From Nitrososphaeraceae archaeon (GTDB taxonomy: Archaea; Thermoproteota; Nitrososphaeria; Nitrososphaerales; Nitrososphaeraceae), in NCBI GenBank assembly GCA_025922735.1, contig JAICHI010000069.1, positions 1 to 6,297 of the forward strand: a stretch of 6,297 nucleotides of DNA. The letters are read 5' to 3'. A program made the translations under genes and the position numbers. The notes beneath the pieces were generated by a model. It had not been told where the DNA came from. It ran no database searches and saw only the letters and a program-made list of their open reading frames with translations. Shown in pieces: positions 1-6,283 of the stretch (its first letter is position 1; each line of letters opens with the position of its first letter).

Positions 1-206
1 AATTTCTGCCTTTATCCAAAGAGAGCCAGAGCAAACAATTCAGATAGTACGATGGTGTATGGATGTGTGCGCACTGTTTTGTATGCTGTTACTGCCACCT
101 GTGTTCAGCACATCGCTATAACTATAAGATCGAATTCTTGCATAAAACTGTCATGGAAAGAATATTTCTAGATGAACTGATCCTCTTTCTCAGTTTCTTC
201 TCACTC

Positions 207-218
207 AAAATATATAGG
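207..218 (+). promoter_or_regulatory. TATA box (archaeal BoxA) for the rpa-GCS2 transcript
   Basis: An A/T run with core TATATA at 211-216 lies upstream of the RPA gene. Archaeal TATA boxes sit about 25-27 nt before the transcription start, which would place the start near 237-240. That is downstream of the ATG at 232, so the longest reading of the RPA frame would not be on the message. It leaves a short leader containing the GGAGGT at 248-253. The box is seen directly; the start site is inferred. Confidence 0.55.
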
Positions 219-247
219 CAAGTGAATAGCAATGGTTCTTTCAGACT

Positions 248-253
248 GGAGGT
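248..253 (+). promoter_or_regulatory. Shine-Dalgarno GGAGGT deciding the RPA start
   Basis: GGAGGT is a perfect match to the complement of the usual archaeal 16S rRNA 3' end. It lies 11 nt before an in-frame TTG at 265 and 38 nt before the first well-placed ATG at 292. The 292 ATG has AAGGGA directly abutting it, which is too close to work as a ribosome binding site. The site therefore favours the TTG start, with spacing slightly longer than ideal. Confidence 0.45.
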
Positions 254-264
254 TCATTGCAAGC

Positions 265-1716
265 TTGTCGTCGTCCCAAGATTTTAAGGGAATGCTAGAG
301 ATCATTCTCCGACAGCGCCCTGAGCTGAACCCAGAGCAGGTAAGGGACTTGATTGACGAAAAAAAGCGCAAGGTGGGCGCCGGCTATCTTACTGACCAAG
401 GTGCACTCTTTCTTGTTGCAGCCGACCTTGGTGTATCATTTGACAATGTTTCCAAGACACAGACAGGGCTTAAGGACATTTACATAGGGGCAAAAGAGGC
501 CACAGTCGTAGGCAGGATCATGAACATTTATCCTATCCACAGGTTCACCAAAAGTGATAGCAACGAGCAGGCTGCTACCCGCACACTTGTGATATATGAC
601 AAGGATGCAAAGGTCAAGGTGAAGCTGTGGGACAAGCACACGGCGATACCGGACGAAATGGGCCTGCATGCAGGCGACGTGATCAAGGTAGTCAAGGGGT
701 ACATCAGGGCAGGTCTTGACGGCAAGCCAGTGATCAACCTTGGGAACTATAGTGCAATCGAGACTGTGCCTGATGATTCATCTATCCCCCCGATTGATTC
801 TCTGACTATTACAGTTGATGCTATAAATTCGCTTCAGGACAACACTGTCATTTCTGGTATCGTCAATTCTAACCCGCGGGTAACTGATTTTGTCAACCCA
901 AGGGGCGAGGCAAGCAAGTCTCTCCAGCTCCAGCTCTCAAATGAAGCTGGCACTCGCTCGCTTCGAGCAGTCATCTGGAATGTTGATGAATCAAGAGTTC
1001 CCAAGGTCTTCAAGACCGGTTCTAAAGTGCACCTGATTGGTGTTCGAGTAAAGCAGGGTAATCCGCAGTATGGCAGCGGCGACTTTGAGATCCATGGCGA
1101 CGAAGGCACAATACTGCAGTTCTCAAGTTCTCAAGAAGATGTGGAGGTAATGCCGCTTCGAGTCATTTCTATCGGTGAAGAAACCGGAAGAGGAAGCTTC
1201 ATGTGTCTTGCAGTCGACAGGGCGGGTAGCTCACTTATACTTACAATTGATAATTCGCTTGTCAGCTCCAAGCAGCTGAATGAGGGTGTAATGATCGAAT
1301 GTGTACCTTCGCGGATATTTGGCAATTCAATCACGCTATCAAAGGACGACTCATATGTCAGATTGACAGACGAGGGCGATGACGCATCATTTCCAAAACA
1401 GTCAAAATTTGAGAGAAAGATACAGGACGTGCAGATTTCACAGGATCCTTACATCATTGAAGCAATTGTCCTTCAGGCGCCCGAAACTGCAGAAGTGAAC
1501 ACCAAGTCAGGCGAGACCATACCTATGACGTCTACCCTGCTTGGTGATGACACAGGCGAGATCAGGCTAGTTGGATGGCGTAACCAGAGTGCTGGCGTCA
1601 ATAAGCTGAACGTAGGCGACAGGATAAGGCTAGCCGGTGTCACTGCAGGATCAGGGCGCGAAGGCAAGGCAGAACTAACTCTGCGGCCCTATTCTTCAAT
1701 CACCAAGCTGAGCTAG
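265..1716 (+). CDS. Replication factor A (RPA), archaeal ssDNA-binding protein with four OB folds
   Basis: Archaeal RPA binds and protects single-stranded DNA during replication, repair and recombination in the cytoplasm. With the TTG start the protein is 483 aa. An N-terminal helical part (about residues 10-60) carries the GAGYLTDQGALFLVAADLGV signature of archaeal RPA. OB-fold-like units follow at about 74-167 (VKVKLWDKH strand, then GDVIKVVKGYIRAGLDGK), 179-284 (LRAVIWN, then GSKVHLIGVRVKQG), 294-369 (more diverged) and 389-481 (IRLVGWRN, then VGDRIRLAGV). The repeated 'R/K-x-V-x-W-N/D ... G-D/S-x-I/V' pattern is typical of RPA OB folds. Only two cysteines are present, so the zinc finger of euryarchaeal RPA41-type proteins is absent. 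Start choice: the frame is open to ATG 232, but that lies at or before the predicted transcription start; TTG 265 has GGAGGT upstream; ATG 292 (474 aa) is the conservative alternative. It is the first gene of a probable two-gene operon. Family call is firm, start is not. Confidence 0.9.
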   Translation: MSSSQDFKGMLEIILRQRPELNPEQVRDLIDEKKRKVGAGYLTDQGALFLVAADLGVSFDNVSKTQTGLKDIYIGAKEATVVGRIMNIYPIHRFTKSDSNEQAATRTLVIYDKDAKVKVKLWDKHTAIPDEMGLHAGDVIKVVKGYIRAGLDGKPVINLGNYSAIETVPDDSSIPPIDSLTITVDAINSLQDNTVISGIVNSNPRVTDFVNPRGEASKSLQLQLSNEAGTRSLRAVIWNVDESRVPKVFKTGSKVHLIGVRVKQGNPQYGSGDFEIHGDEGTILQFSSSQEDVEVMPLRVISIGEETGRGSFMCLAVDRAGSSLILTIDNSLVSSKQLNEGVMIECVPSRIFGNSITLSKDDSYVRLTDEGDDASFPKQSKFERKIQDVQISQDPYIIEAIVLQAPETAEVNTKSGETIPMTSTLLGDDTGEIRLVGWRNQSAGVNKLNVGDRIRLAGVTAGSGREGKAELTLRPYSSITKLS

Positions 1717-1749
1717 AAAGCCAAATTAAGCAATCAGGTAACTTCTGTT

Positions 1750-3012
1750 ATGGTGCTTATTACTTCGGATGCAGCCAGCAGCGGCATCATAAAGCAGGCA
1801 GAGGAGCTCAAGGCGCGGGTTCGTAGCCACGCTTCAAGAATTGACGAGAACTTCAAGGTAGGAGTCGAGATCGAGATATGTCTTATAGATGGCAAGGGAA
1901 CACCAGTTGACGCAAAACCCATTATCGAGCTCCTAAGACAATATCATGATATCGACTTTGAATATGGCATATGCCAGCTTGAATACAGGACAGAGCCGGT
2001 TTCCTTTGAACGCCTTGCAGAACTGAATTTACAGTTTGAAGAATTCATAGAGCACCTTGACATAATTGTCAACAAAGTCTACAAGAACGATATATTCCCT
2101 GTATTTTTAGGATCGAACCCATCGCCTCATATTTTAAAGGGCGGTCTCATTACAAAGAAACCGCGCTACCTACGGCTTGCAAGGTGGCAGAATAGAATCC
2201 CTGATGTAGAAATTGACGGGCAAAAGTTCAAAGCACTTCATGTCGCAGCTGCCATTCAGGGCTTCCATCTCCATTTGCAAGGGAAAAACCCCAACTTTAC
2301 GGCGCAAATGTTCAATCATATTCTGAATTTAATCCCGTCGGTGATATTGCTTGGAGCAAATAGTAGACTTTTCGCTGGCAAGGTGTTTTCGCTTCATGAG
2401 CCAAGAATTTACCTCTACGATCAGTCAGAGCAGCAAAACTCTGGGTTCCCAAGCATATCCCGGTACCTCGGAGGTGTTGAAGATTACATTGACTACATTA
2501 TCTCAAGAAAGCCCGTGGTTGCAAAGGACTACTTTGAATTGGTAAAAGAGCGACATGACGACGCCCGCATTCGGATCAATAACGGCATTTACAGAGTCGA
2601 GACAAGAGTTATGTCTGTGCAACCAACCCCAAAAACGATGATGGCAATGATAGAGTTTTTCACTGGCTACCTGCATAGGGCTATCCACGAAGAACGGGAG
2701 CTGCGCCCCCTGCCAGCTATCAGAGAGGAGCGGCAGGCCGTTGTAAGATCAGGTTTTAACGCTAAGACACATTTTAACATCATCGAAACAGTTAGGAGCC
2801 AGCTTGCATACGCACGGAAAGGCATTTCAGACCTTGGAATCAAACCGGATTTTCTGAACGTACTTGAAAAGCGGCTTGAGAACAAGACTACCGCTGGCGA
2901 ATACGTTGCTAGATTATGGCAGACTAAATTCAATGGCTCTATAGAGCAAACCTTACCGGAGGTTGTCGCAGAGATTTGGGAAAGGACAAAGAACAACCAG
3001 CCTATTTACTAG
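1750..3012 (+). CDS. GCS2-family glutamate-cysteine ligase-like protein
   Basis: The 420-aa product belongs to the carboxylate-amine ligase family GCS2, whose members join the gamma-carboxyl of glutamate to an amine (cysteine in GshA/EgtA-type enzymes) using ATP. Visible family motifs are GVEIEICLID near residues 38-47 (counterpart of GVEEE, with E40 and E42 as likely metal/ATP ligands), QLEYRTEP at 76-83 (E78), QGFHLHL at 170-176 (H173, H175), GANSRLF at 202-208, and YRVETRVMSVQPT at 281-293 (E284, R286, the E-x-R motif near the active site). The length is normal and the frame intact. No signal peptide or membrane segment is seen. The ATG at 1750 is 33 nt after the RPA stop with only AGGT (1736-1739) as a modest ribosome site, suggesting co-transcription with RPA. 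Halobacterial relatives make gamma-glutamylcysteine; whether this one uses cysteine is inference, since no partner thiol gene is in the window. Confidence 0.85.
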   Translation: MVLITSDAASSGIIKQAEELKARVRSHASRIDENFKVGVEIEICLIDGKGTPVDAKPIIELLRQYHDIDFEYGICQLEYRTEPVSFERLAELNLQFEEFIEHLDIIVNKVYKNDIFPVFLGSNPSPHILKGGLITKKPRYLRLARWQNRIPDVEIDGQKFKALHVAAAIQGFHLHLQGKNPNFTAQMFNHILNLIPSVILLGANSRLFAGKVFSLHEPRIYLYDQSEQQNSGFPSISRYLGGVEDYIDYIISRKPVVAKDYFELVKERHDDARIRINNGIYRVETRVMSVQPTPKTMMAMIEFFTGYLHRAIHEERELRPLPAIREERQAVVRSGFNAKTHFNIIETVRSQLAYARKGISDLGIKPDFLNVLEKRLENKTTAGEYVARLWQTKFNGSIEQTLPEVVAEIWERTKNNQPIY

Positions 3013-3025
3013 TGGTCGCTAGTAT

Positions 3026-3031
3026 AGGAGG
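3026..3031 (+). promoter_or_regulatory. Shine-Dalgarno AGGAGG after the GCS2 gene
   Basis: AGGAGG followed by TTTT and an ATG at 3036 lies 13 nt past the GCS2 stop codon. It is a stronger ribosome-site match than the one before the GCS2 gene, yet what it serves is only a 34-codon ORF. It is 4 nt from ATG 3036, but 16 and 20 nt from the ATGs at 3048 and 3052, so it favours 3036. Confidence 0.4.
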
Positions 3032-3035
3032 TTTT

Positions 3036-3140
3036 ATGTTCAAGAGAATGAATGGACAATTATCGTCGTCATCGTCATCATCATCATCATCATCATCATC
3101 TAGCATTCATTTGGCTAATCGCTCCAAAAGCCCCGCGTAA
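3036..3140 (+). CDS. Possible poly-serine mini-protein (34 aa), doubtful
   Basis: ATG to TAA gives a 34-residue peptide: a basic start (MFKRMNGQL), 14 consecutive serines at residues 10-23, and a tail IHLANRSKSPA. I recognise no family. In favour are a near-perfect Shine-Dalgarno at 3026-3031, a 23-nt gap from the GCS2 stop and the same strand, consistent with a third gene of that operon. Against are its length, the fact that its core is simply a TCA/TCG microsatellite, and that its last 26 nt are antisense to the conserved 3' end of the Lhr helicase gene. A regulatory or 3'-UTR role, or no role, is equally possible. The frame choice rests only on the ribosome site. Confidence 0.25.
   Translation: MFKRMNGQLSSSSSSSSSSSSSSIHLANRSKSPA
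3063..3101 (+). repeat. (TCA/TCG)n trinucleotide microsatellite
   Basis: Thirteen TCN triplets in tandem: TCG TCG TCA TCG, then eight perfect TCA copies (3075-3098), then TCT. The tract lies between the convergent GCS2 and Lhr genes, 14 nt beyond the Lhr stop codon. On the plus strand it reads as poly-Ser, poly-His or poly-Ile depending on frame. Long perfect triplet tracts are uncommon in compact archaeal genomes and are prone to slippage, so the copy number may vary between strains. Confidence 0.9.
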
Positions 3141-5952
3141 TGACGTACTGCTTTTCTGCTTCATAGATACTCCGATACACCTGTTCGTCGTCGACATAGT
3201 TGCGCAGGATCCTTGCTGCAGTGTCAGCACCAACCCCATGGCCCGATAGCACTATTAATGCGGTTCTACCAAAGTTGTTTACAAGTGACGCTACTTTCCA
3301 TGCACGTTCAAACTTGTGGTTCTGCTCTGGCGTCAGCTTACCACCAGCAAGGCGATTCCGAATTATCCTTGACATCTCGTCGTCTGACCAGAATGTAGCA
3401 CTGACAAGGCGCGACCGGCAGCTGGGGCATGATATTTCTTCAGGCACATCCTTGGTTTCCATTACGCGCTCCCACTTACCACAGCGAATGCAGACAAGCC
3501 GATGCTTTGTCTTTTCGAGACGTTCTTTGACAAGCTCTATAACTCCCTTCTCAATGCTCAGAGGCATGGCTCCAGCCATCTTTGCTGAATGTTCTATTAT
3601 CGGCTTTGCGAGATCTGAAAATTCATTCACTTCAAGCCAGTGGATGGCGATCTTGCCTTGCTTTGTATCATCAAGTACTTTCTGAGTCTGCTGTATTTCA
3701 TATTTATCGTGTACCAGTTCTCGTATGGATTCGGCGCTCACCGGCGTCTTTGAATATCTGTCGTAGATCATGCGTGCTACCTTTTTGTCATACACCGCTT
3801 CCTTGCTTATCATGCCAAACCTTTTGGCGACCATCCATACTTTCCAATTGATGTTATGAGTGCCAGTCAATGCAGCAATGATGACAGGCTCAAGGTCGTA
3901 GACGTCGTTTAAAGCTGCTTCAATTCTCCCTTGCGTTATTCTTGCACTTGAAGTCAGCATGATCCTATAGGCATCTGACCTTGACTCCACAAGGTATCCA
4001 ATCTGTGATGACAATATTGTAGACAAGAGTGATGCAATAGTATTGTTCACCTTTGACCCAAAAGCACAGTGCATTACAAGCATGTTGCGCGAAGTATAGC
4101 TTTCAACCACAATGTTCTTTGAATCCGGTATCACCTTAAGCATCTTCAGCGTACTGTCCATTAGGGGTGTCGACAGCTTGATCCGACCAGTTGCCGCCTG
4201 GTTGCGTACGACTCCCACCTCTTCTGCAGTCTTGAAATCAACTGGGATCATTTCACCGACCCAGTAGGGAATGTTAATCGCTGCCCCGCGTAGAGGCTCA
4301 ACGTTTACGACTAGACGCACTTCATCGACAGACAATATACGCCACTGCGACCCCTTGAGCACAAAGACATTGCCTTTTTCGCCGTAATCGCCCACGAACT
4401 GCTGGTCAAGCGTGCCTATCCTGCGCTTGCTTATCGAATCAATGACTTCAAACTTCAGAACATAAGGTATCATCGAGACATTCTCGAAGTAGTACTTGTA
4501 CGCCTTTATCTTGCGGGTATAGGTACGGGCTTCGCGCTCATACTTGATAACGTGGTGGCCCGCCAGTATGTCAAGGCAGCTTTCAACATCAAAGAGGCTG
4601 ATGTTTCTGAACGGATAAGCCTGAGTTATAATATCGTATGCGTCATCCACATTAACCGGATCGCGGCTCTGCATTGCAAGTCCAACTAGATGGTGAGCCA
4701 TCACATCAAGCGCTCCTTCGTGTATCTTTTGCTCTTCAATTGAGCCTTTTTTCATGCGGTGAATTATTGCAAGTGACTCTATCTCATCGTCAGGGTTATT
4801 AGTCACAATCAGGCCCTTTGCAAAGCTTCTTTGGTTGTGCCTGCTCCTGCCGATCCTTTGCATCAATTTTGAAACTTGCCTAGGAGATCCATAGTGAATA
4901 ACAAGATCTACTGAACCAATGTCAAGACCCAGCTCAAGCGAGCTTGTGCAGACAACAATACCTGCCATGCCAGACCGGAGTGTATGCTCTGTCTCTTCGC
5001 GCACCTCCTTTGAAAGCGAGCCGTGGTGGACATCCACTTTGATATCACTCTGGTTCTTTAGGATGGTGCCGAGGTATTCTGCCTCGTCCCTTGTATTTGT
5101 AAAAAATAGGATCGTACCCTTGATGTTGTTGGTCTTGACATATTCCGTAACAAAGTGGGCGACATTGTTGAGTGATCCCTTTACAAATCTGACGTCAATG
5201 TCATAGCTGCGACTTGCAGGGTCAACAACTATCGCGCTGCGTCTACCAGCGCCGCAAATAAACTGGGCCGCCTGTTTTAAGTTTCCTACTGTGGCAGAGA
5301 GCCCTATTCTCGTGACGGGCTGCGATGATATGACCTGCAGCCGCTCAAGGCTTATTGAAAGGTGAGCGCCGCGCTCATTAGCCACCAGCTCATGCACTTC
5401 GTCTACTATTGCCCACTGTAGGCCCTTTAGAGCTGCCAGCATCTTATCACTTGTCAGAACTATTCCAAGAGACTCAGGTGTTGTTATCAGTACATCAGGG
5501 GGATTTTCAACTATCTTTTTCCTTGCCAAAGCGGTAGTATCGCCGTGCCGGATTTCAACCCTTAGGCCTTCTGAGTGCGCATACTGTATGATACGGCGAA
5601 AGACATCATTATTGAGCGCGCGCAGGGGCGTGATGTATATTGCCCTAATTGTGCCGATGCTATGCTCTTGGTGGGCAAGCATAGTAAACACGGGCAAGAC
5701 GGCTGCTTCAGTCTTGCCAGAGCCAGTAGGAGCGACCAGCAGACAGTTTATCTTTCTTGAAATGATCGGCAATACCTTACGCTGTATTGTAGTTAGTGAA
5801 GAAAACCCTTCTTTTCTGAATTTGTTTATAATAATATCTTCTACAGCATGGTAGTGGTTATTGTTGCTGTCGTCACTTCTCAGTGTCTGCAGCTGTTCCG
5901 GTGCGCTGCTGTTGTTGTTGTTCCCGTTTTGCTTTTGCGCTTGATCTTTCAT
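3115..5952 (-). CDS. lhr: Lhr-type SF2 DNA/RNA helicase (ATP-dependent, DEVH box)
   Basis: The 945-aa protein is a superfamily 2 helicase of the archaeal Lhr (large helicase-related) group. Characterised Lhr proteins are 3'-5' translocases that unwind forks and RNA-DNA hybrids in repair or RNA metabolism. Motifs in order: Q-like TTIQ (54-57); Walker A APTGSGKT (74-81); Ia TPLRALNND (108-116); Ib TTPES (157-161); II DEVH (184-187) followed by the Lhr-like NERGAHLSISLERL; III SATVG (219-223); IV ILFFTNTR (281-288); V TSSLELGLDIGSVDLVIHYG (336-355); VI QRIGRSRH (365-372). A winged-helix region follows at about 395-480, then the Lhr-specific domain with GSQWRIL (534-540). Near the C-terminus are a CxxC-x17-CxxC cluster (C821, C824, C842, C845), probably zinc-binding, and a helix-hairpin-helix-like LSGHGVGADTAARIL (902-916). 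Residues 1-33 are N/Q/S-rich and look disordered. ATG 5952 is the only usable start: no ATG, GTG or TTG occurs before the helicase core. It lies inside the upstream small ORF, with GTGAT 5 nt before it as a weak ribosome site and no TATA box of its own. Whether it is aLhr1, 2 or 3 type was not decided. Confidence 0.93.
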   Translation of the reverse strand: MKDQAQKQNGNNNNSSAPEQLQTLRSDDSNNNHYHAVEDIIINKFRKEGFSSLTTIQRKVLPIISRKINCLLVAPTGSGKTEAAVLPVFTMLAHQEHSIGTIRAIYITPLRALNNDVFRRIIQYAHSEGLRVEIRHGDTTALARKKIVENPPDVLITTPESLGIVLTSDKMLAALKGLQWAIVDEVHELVANERGAHLSISLERLQVISSQPVTRIGLSATVGNLKQAAQFICGAGRRSAIVVDPASRSYDIDVRFVKGSLNNVAHFVTEYVKTNNIKGTILFFTNTRDEAEYLGTILKNQSDIKVDVHHGSLSKEVREETEHTLRSGMAGIVVCTSSLELGLDIGSVDLVIHYGSPRQVSKLMQRIGRSRHNQRSFAKGLIVTNNPDDEIESLAIIHRMKKGSIEEQKIHEGALDVMAHHLVGLAMQSRDPVNVDDAYDIITQAYPFRNISLFDVESCLDILAGHHVIKYEREARTYTRKIKAYKYYFENVSMIPYVLKFEVIDSISKRRIGTLDQQFVGDYGEKGNVFVLKGSQWRILSVDEVRLVVNVEPLRGAAINIPYWVGEMIPVDFKTAEEVGVVRNQAATGRIKLSTPLMDSTLKMLKVIPDSKNIVVESYTSRNMLVMHCAFGSKVNNTIASLLSTILSSQIGYLVESRSDAYRIMLTSSARITQGRIEAALNDVYDLEPVIIAALTGTHNINWKVWMVAKRFGMISKEAVYDKKVARMIYDRYSKTPVSAESIRELVHDKYEIQQTQKVLDDTKQGKIAIHWLEVNEFSDLAKPIIEHSAKMAGAMPLSIEKGVIELVKERLEKTKHRLVCIRCGKWERVMETKDVPEEISCPSCRSRLVSATFWSDDEMSRIIRNRLAGGKLTPEQNHKFERAWKVASLVNNFGRTALIVLSGHGVGADTAARILRNYVDDEQVYRSIYEAEKQYVITRGFWSD

Positions 5953-6040
5953 AAACCATCACTGCGAATAGGCCGGCAATGAACAGCCCTACGGCAACCA
6001 TGACGTAAGAGTCAAAGTTTGCAATTGCTTCCCCAGTCAT
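5873..6040 (-). CDS. Small single-pass membrane protein overlapping the lhr start (55 aa)
   Basis: ATG at 6040 to TGA at 5873-5875 encodes 55 residues. An acidic, uncharged-leaning N-terminus (MTGEAIANFDS) precedes one clear hydrophobic helix at about residues 12-30 (YVMVAVGLFIAGLFAVMVY), then a basic, Q-rich tail (ERSSAKAKRE, five Q at 41-45, then RTGTAADTEK). The positive-inside rule predicts N-out, C-in. I do not recognise the family and assign no function. Support comes from the well-formed membrane segment and a TATA element 26-37 nt upstream, the distance expected for a leaderless archaeal message. It overlaps the lhr 5' end by 80 nt in another frame, so translation of lhr may be coupled to it. 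The overlap is long for neighbouring genes, which is the main reason for doubt; the alternative is that this is just an open frame in the lhr leader. Confidence 0.55.
   Translation of the reverse strand: MTGEAIANFDSYVMVAVGLFIAGLFAVMVYERSSAKAKREQQQQQRTGTAADTEK
5905..5922 (-). repeat. Short AAC/AGC triplet run in lhr N-terminus
   Basis: On the minus strand this is four AAC and two AGC triplets, encoding NNNNSS (residues 11-16) of Lhr. In the overlapping small-ORF frame the same DNA reads as a run of five glutamines. It is short and imperfect, but it explains the low-complexity start of both predicted proteins. Confidence 0.6.
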
Positions 6041-6065
6041 TGGAGACTAAAGTCATTATACGCTC

Positions 6066-6077
6066 AATAAATATATT
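6066..6077 (-). promoter_or_regulatory. TATA box for the small membrane gene and lhr
   Basis: On the minus strand the segment reads AATATATTTATT. Its centre is about 30 nt upstream of the ATG at 6040, predicting a transcription start at or just before that codon, that is a leaderless or near-leaderless message. No comparable element lies close upstream of the lhr ATG at 5952, so this is the likely promoter for both. The surrounding DNA is AT-rich with other TATA-like strings (for example around 6055-6060 and 6079-6088), so the exact element is uncertain. Confidence 0.5.
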
Positions 6078-6250
6078 CGTATATTATTTGATCATGATAC
6101 TTGGGATAAACATGCCAGCCGGTCGACCAGTTATATGCATTTGTTACAATTTTGGTGTATGGGGTGTGAACCATTTTTTATCAGTGCATGGCGATGCTAT
6201 TTTTATTGTTATGCCGTCCTTAGTCTTAGATTCTAGTAACCCCCTTTGAA

Positions 6251-6256
6251 TATAAA
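6251..6256 (+). promoter_or_regulatory. Possible TATA box for a gene leaving the right edge
   Basis: TATAAA preceded by GAA lies about 31 nt before an ATG at 6284. This fits an archaeal promoter with a very short leader. The context is AT-rich and the following gene cannot be checked, so the call is weak. Confidence 0.3.
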
Positions 6257-6283
6257 GAGGATAAAATTTTGACAAGGCGTATA

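Noticed and set aside
1..171. All three plus-strand frames are open at the left edge; frame 1 runs to a TAG at 169-171 and frame 2 to a TAA at 119-121, either of which could be the tail of an upstream gene.
   Set aside because: Neither tail resembles a family I recognise, and several frames being open together over so short a stretch is compatible with chance.
63..287. Cys-rich 74-codon ORF, and a shorter internal version from ATG 153 (44 codons) with a TATA-like string near 119-126.
   Set aside because: It overlaps the RPA promoter, Shine-Dalgarno and start region, has no ribosome site, and its composition looks like translated noncoding DNA.
3052..3249. 65-codon ORF with a natural-looking His8 tract.
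   Set aside because: The histidines are one frame of the TCA microsatellite and the rest is antisense to conserved lhr sequence. The nearby Shine-Dalgarno is 20 nt away and better suits ATG 3036. The flanks are natural archaeal genes, so it is not a cloning tag.
3200..3685. 161-codon plus-strand ORF opposite lhr, with further ones at 3582-3851, 4919-5206 and 5588-5854.
   Set aside because: These are antisense shadows of the conserved helicase; none shows a family motif or promoter.
6118..6130. Palindrome GGTCGACC in the intergenic region, considered as an operator.
   Set aside because: An 8-bp palindrome is expected by chance at this scale, and it lies upstream of, not over, the candidate promoter elements.
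6174..6204. Two T-runs (TTTTTT and ATTTTTA), considered as archaeal plus-strand terminators.
   Set aside because: No supportable plus-strand gene ends just upstream, so there is nothing for them to terminate.
6019..6249. 76-codon plus-strand ORF with hydrophobic stretches.
   Set aside because: Its start lies inside the small membrane ORF on the other strand, it runs through promoter-like AT-rich DNA, and it has no ribosome site or recognisable motif.
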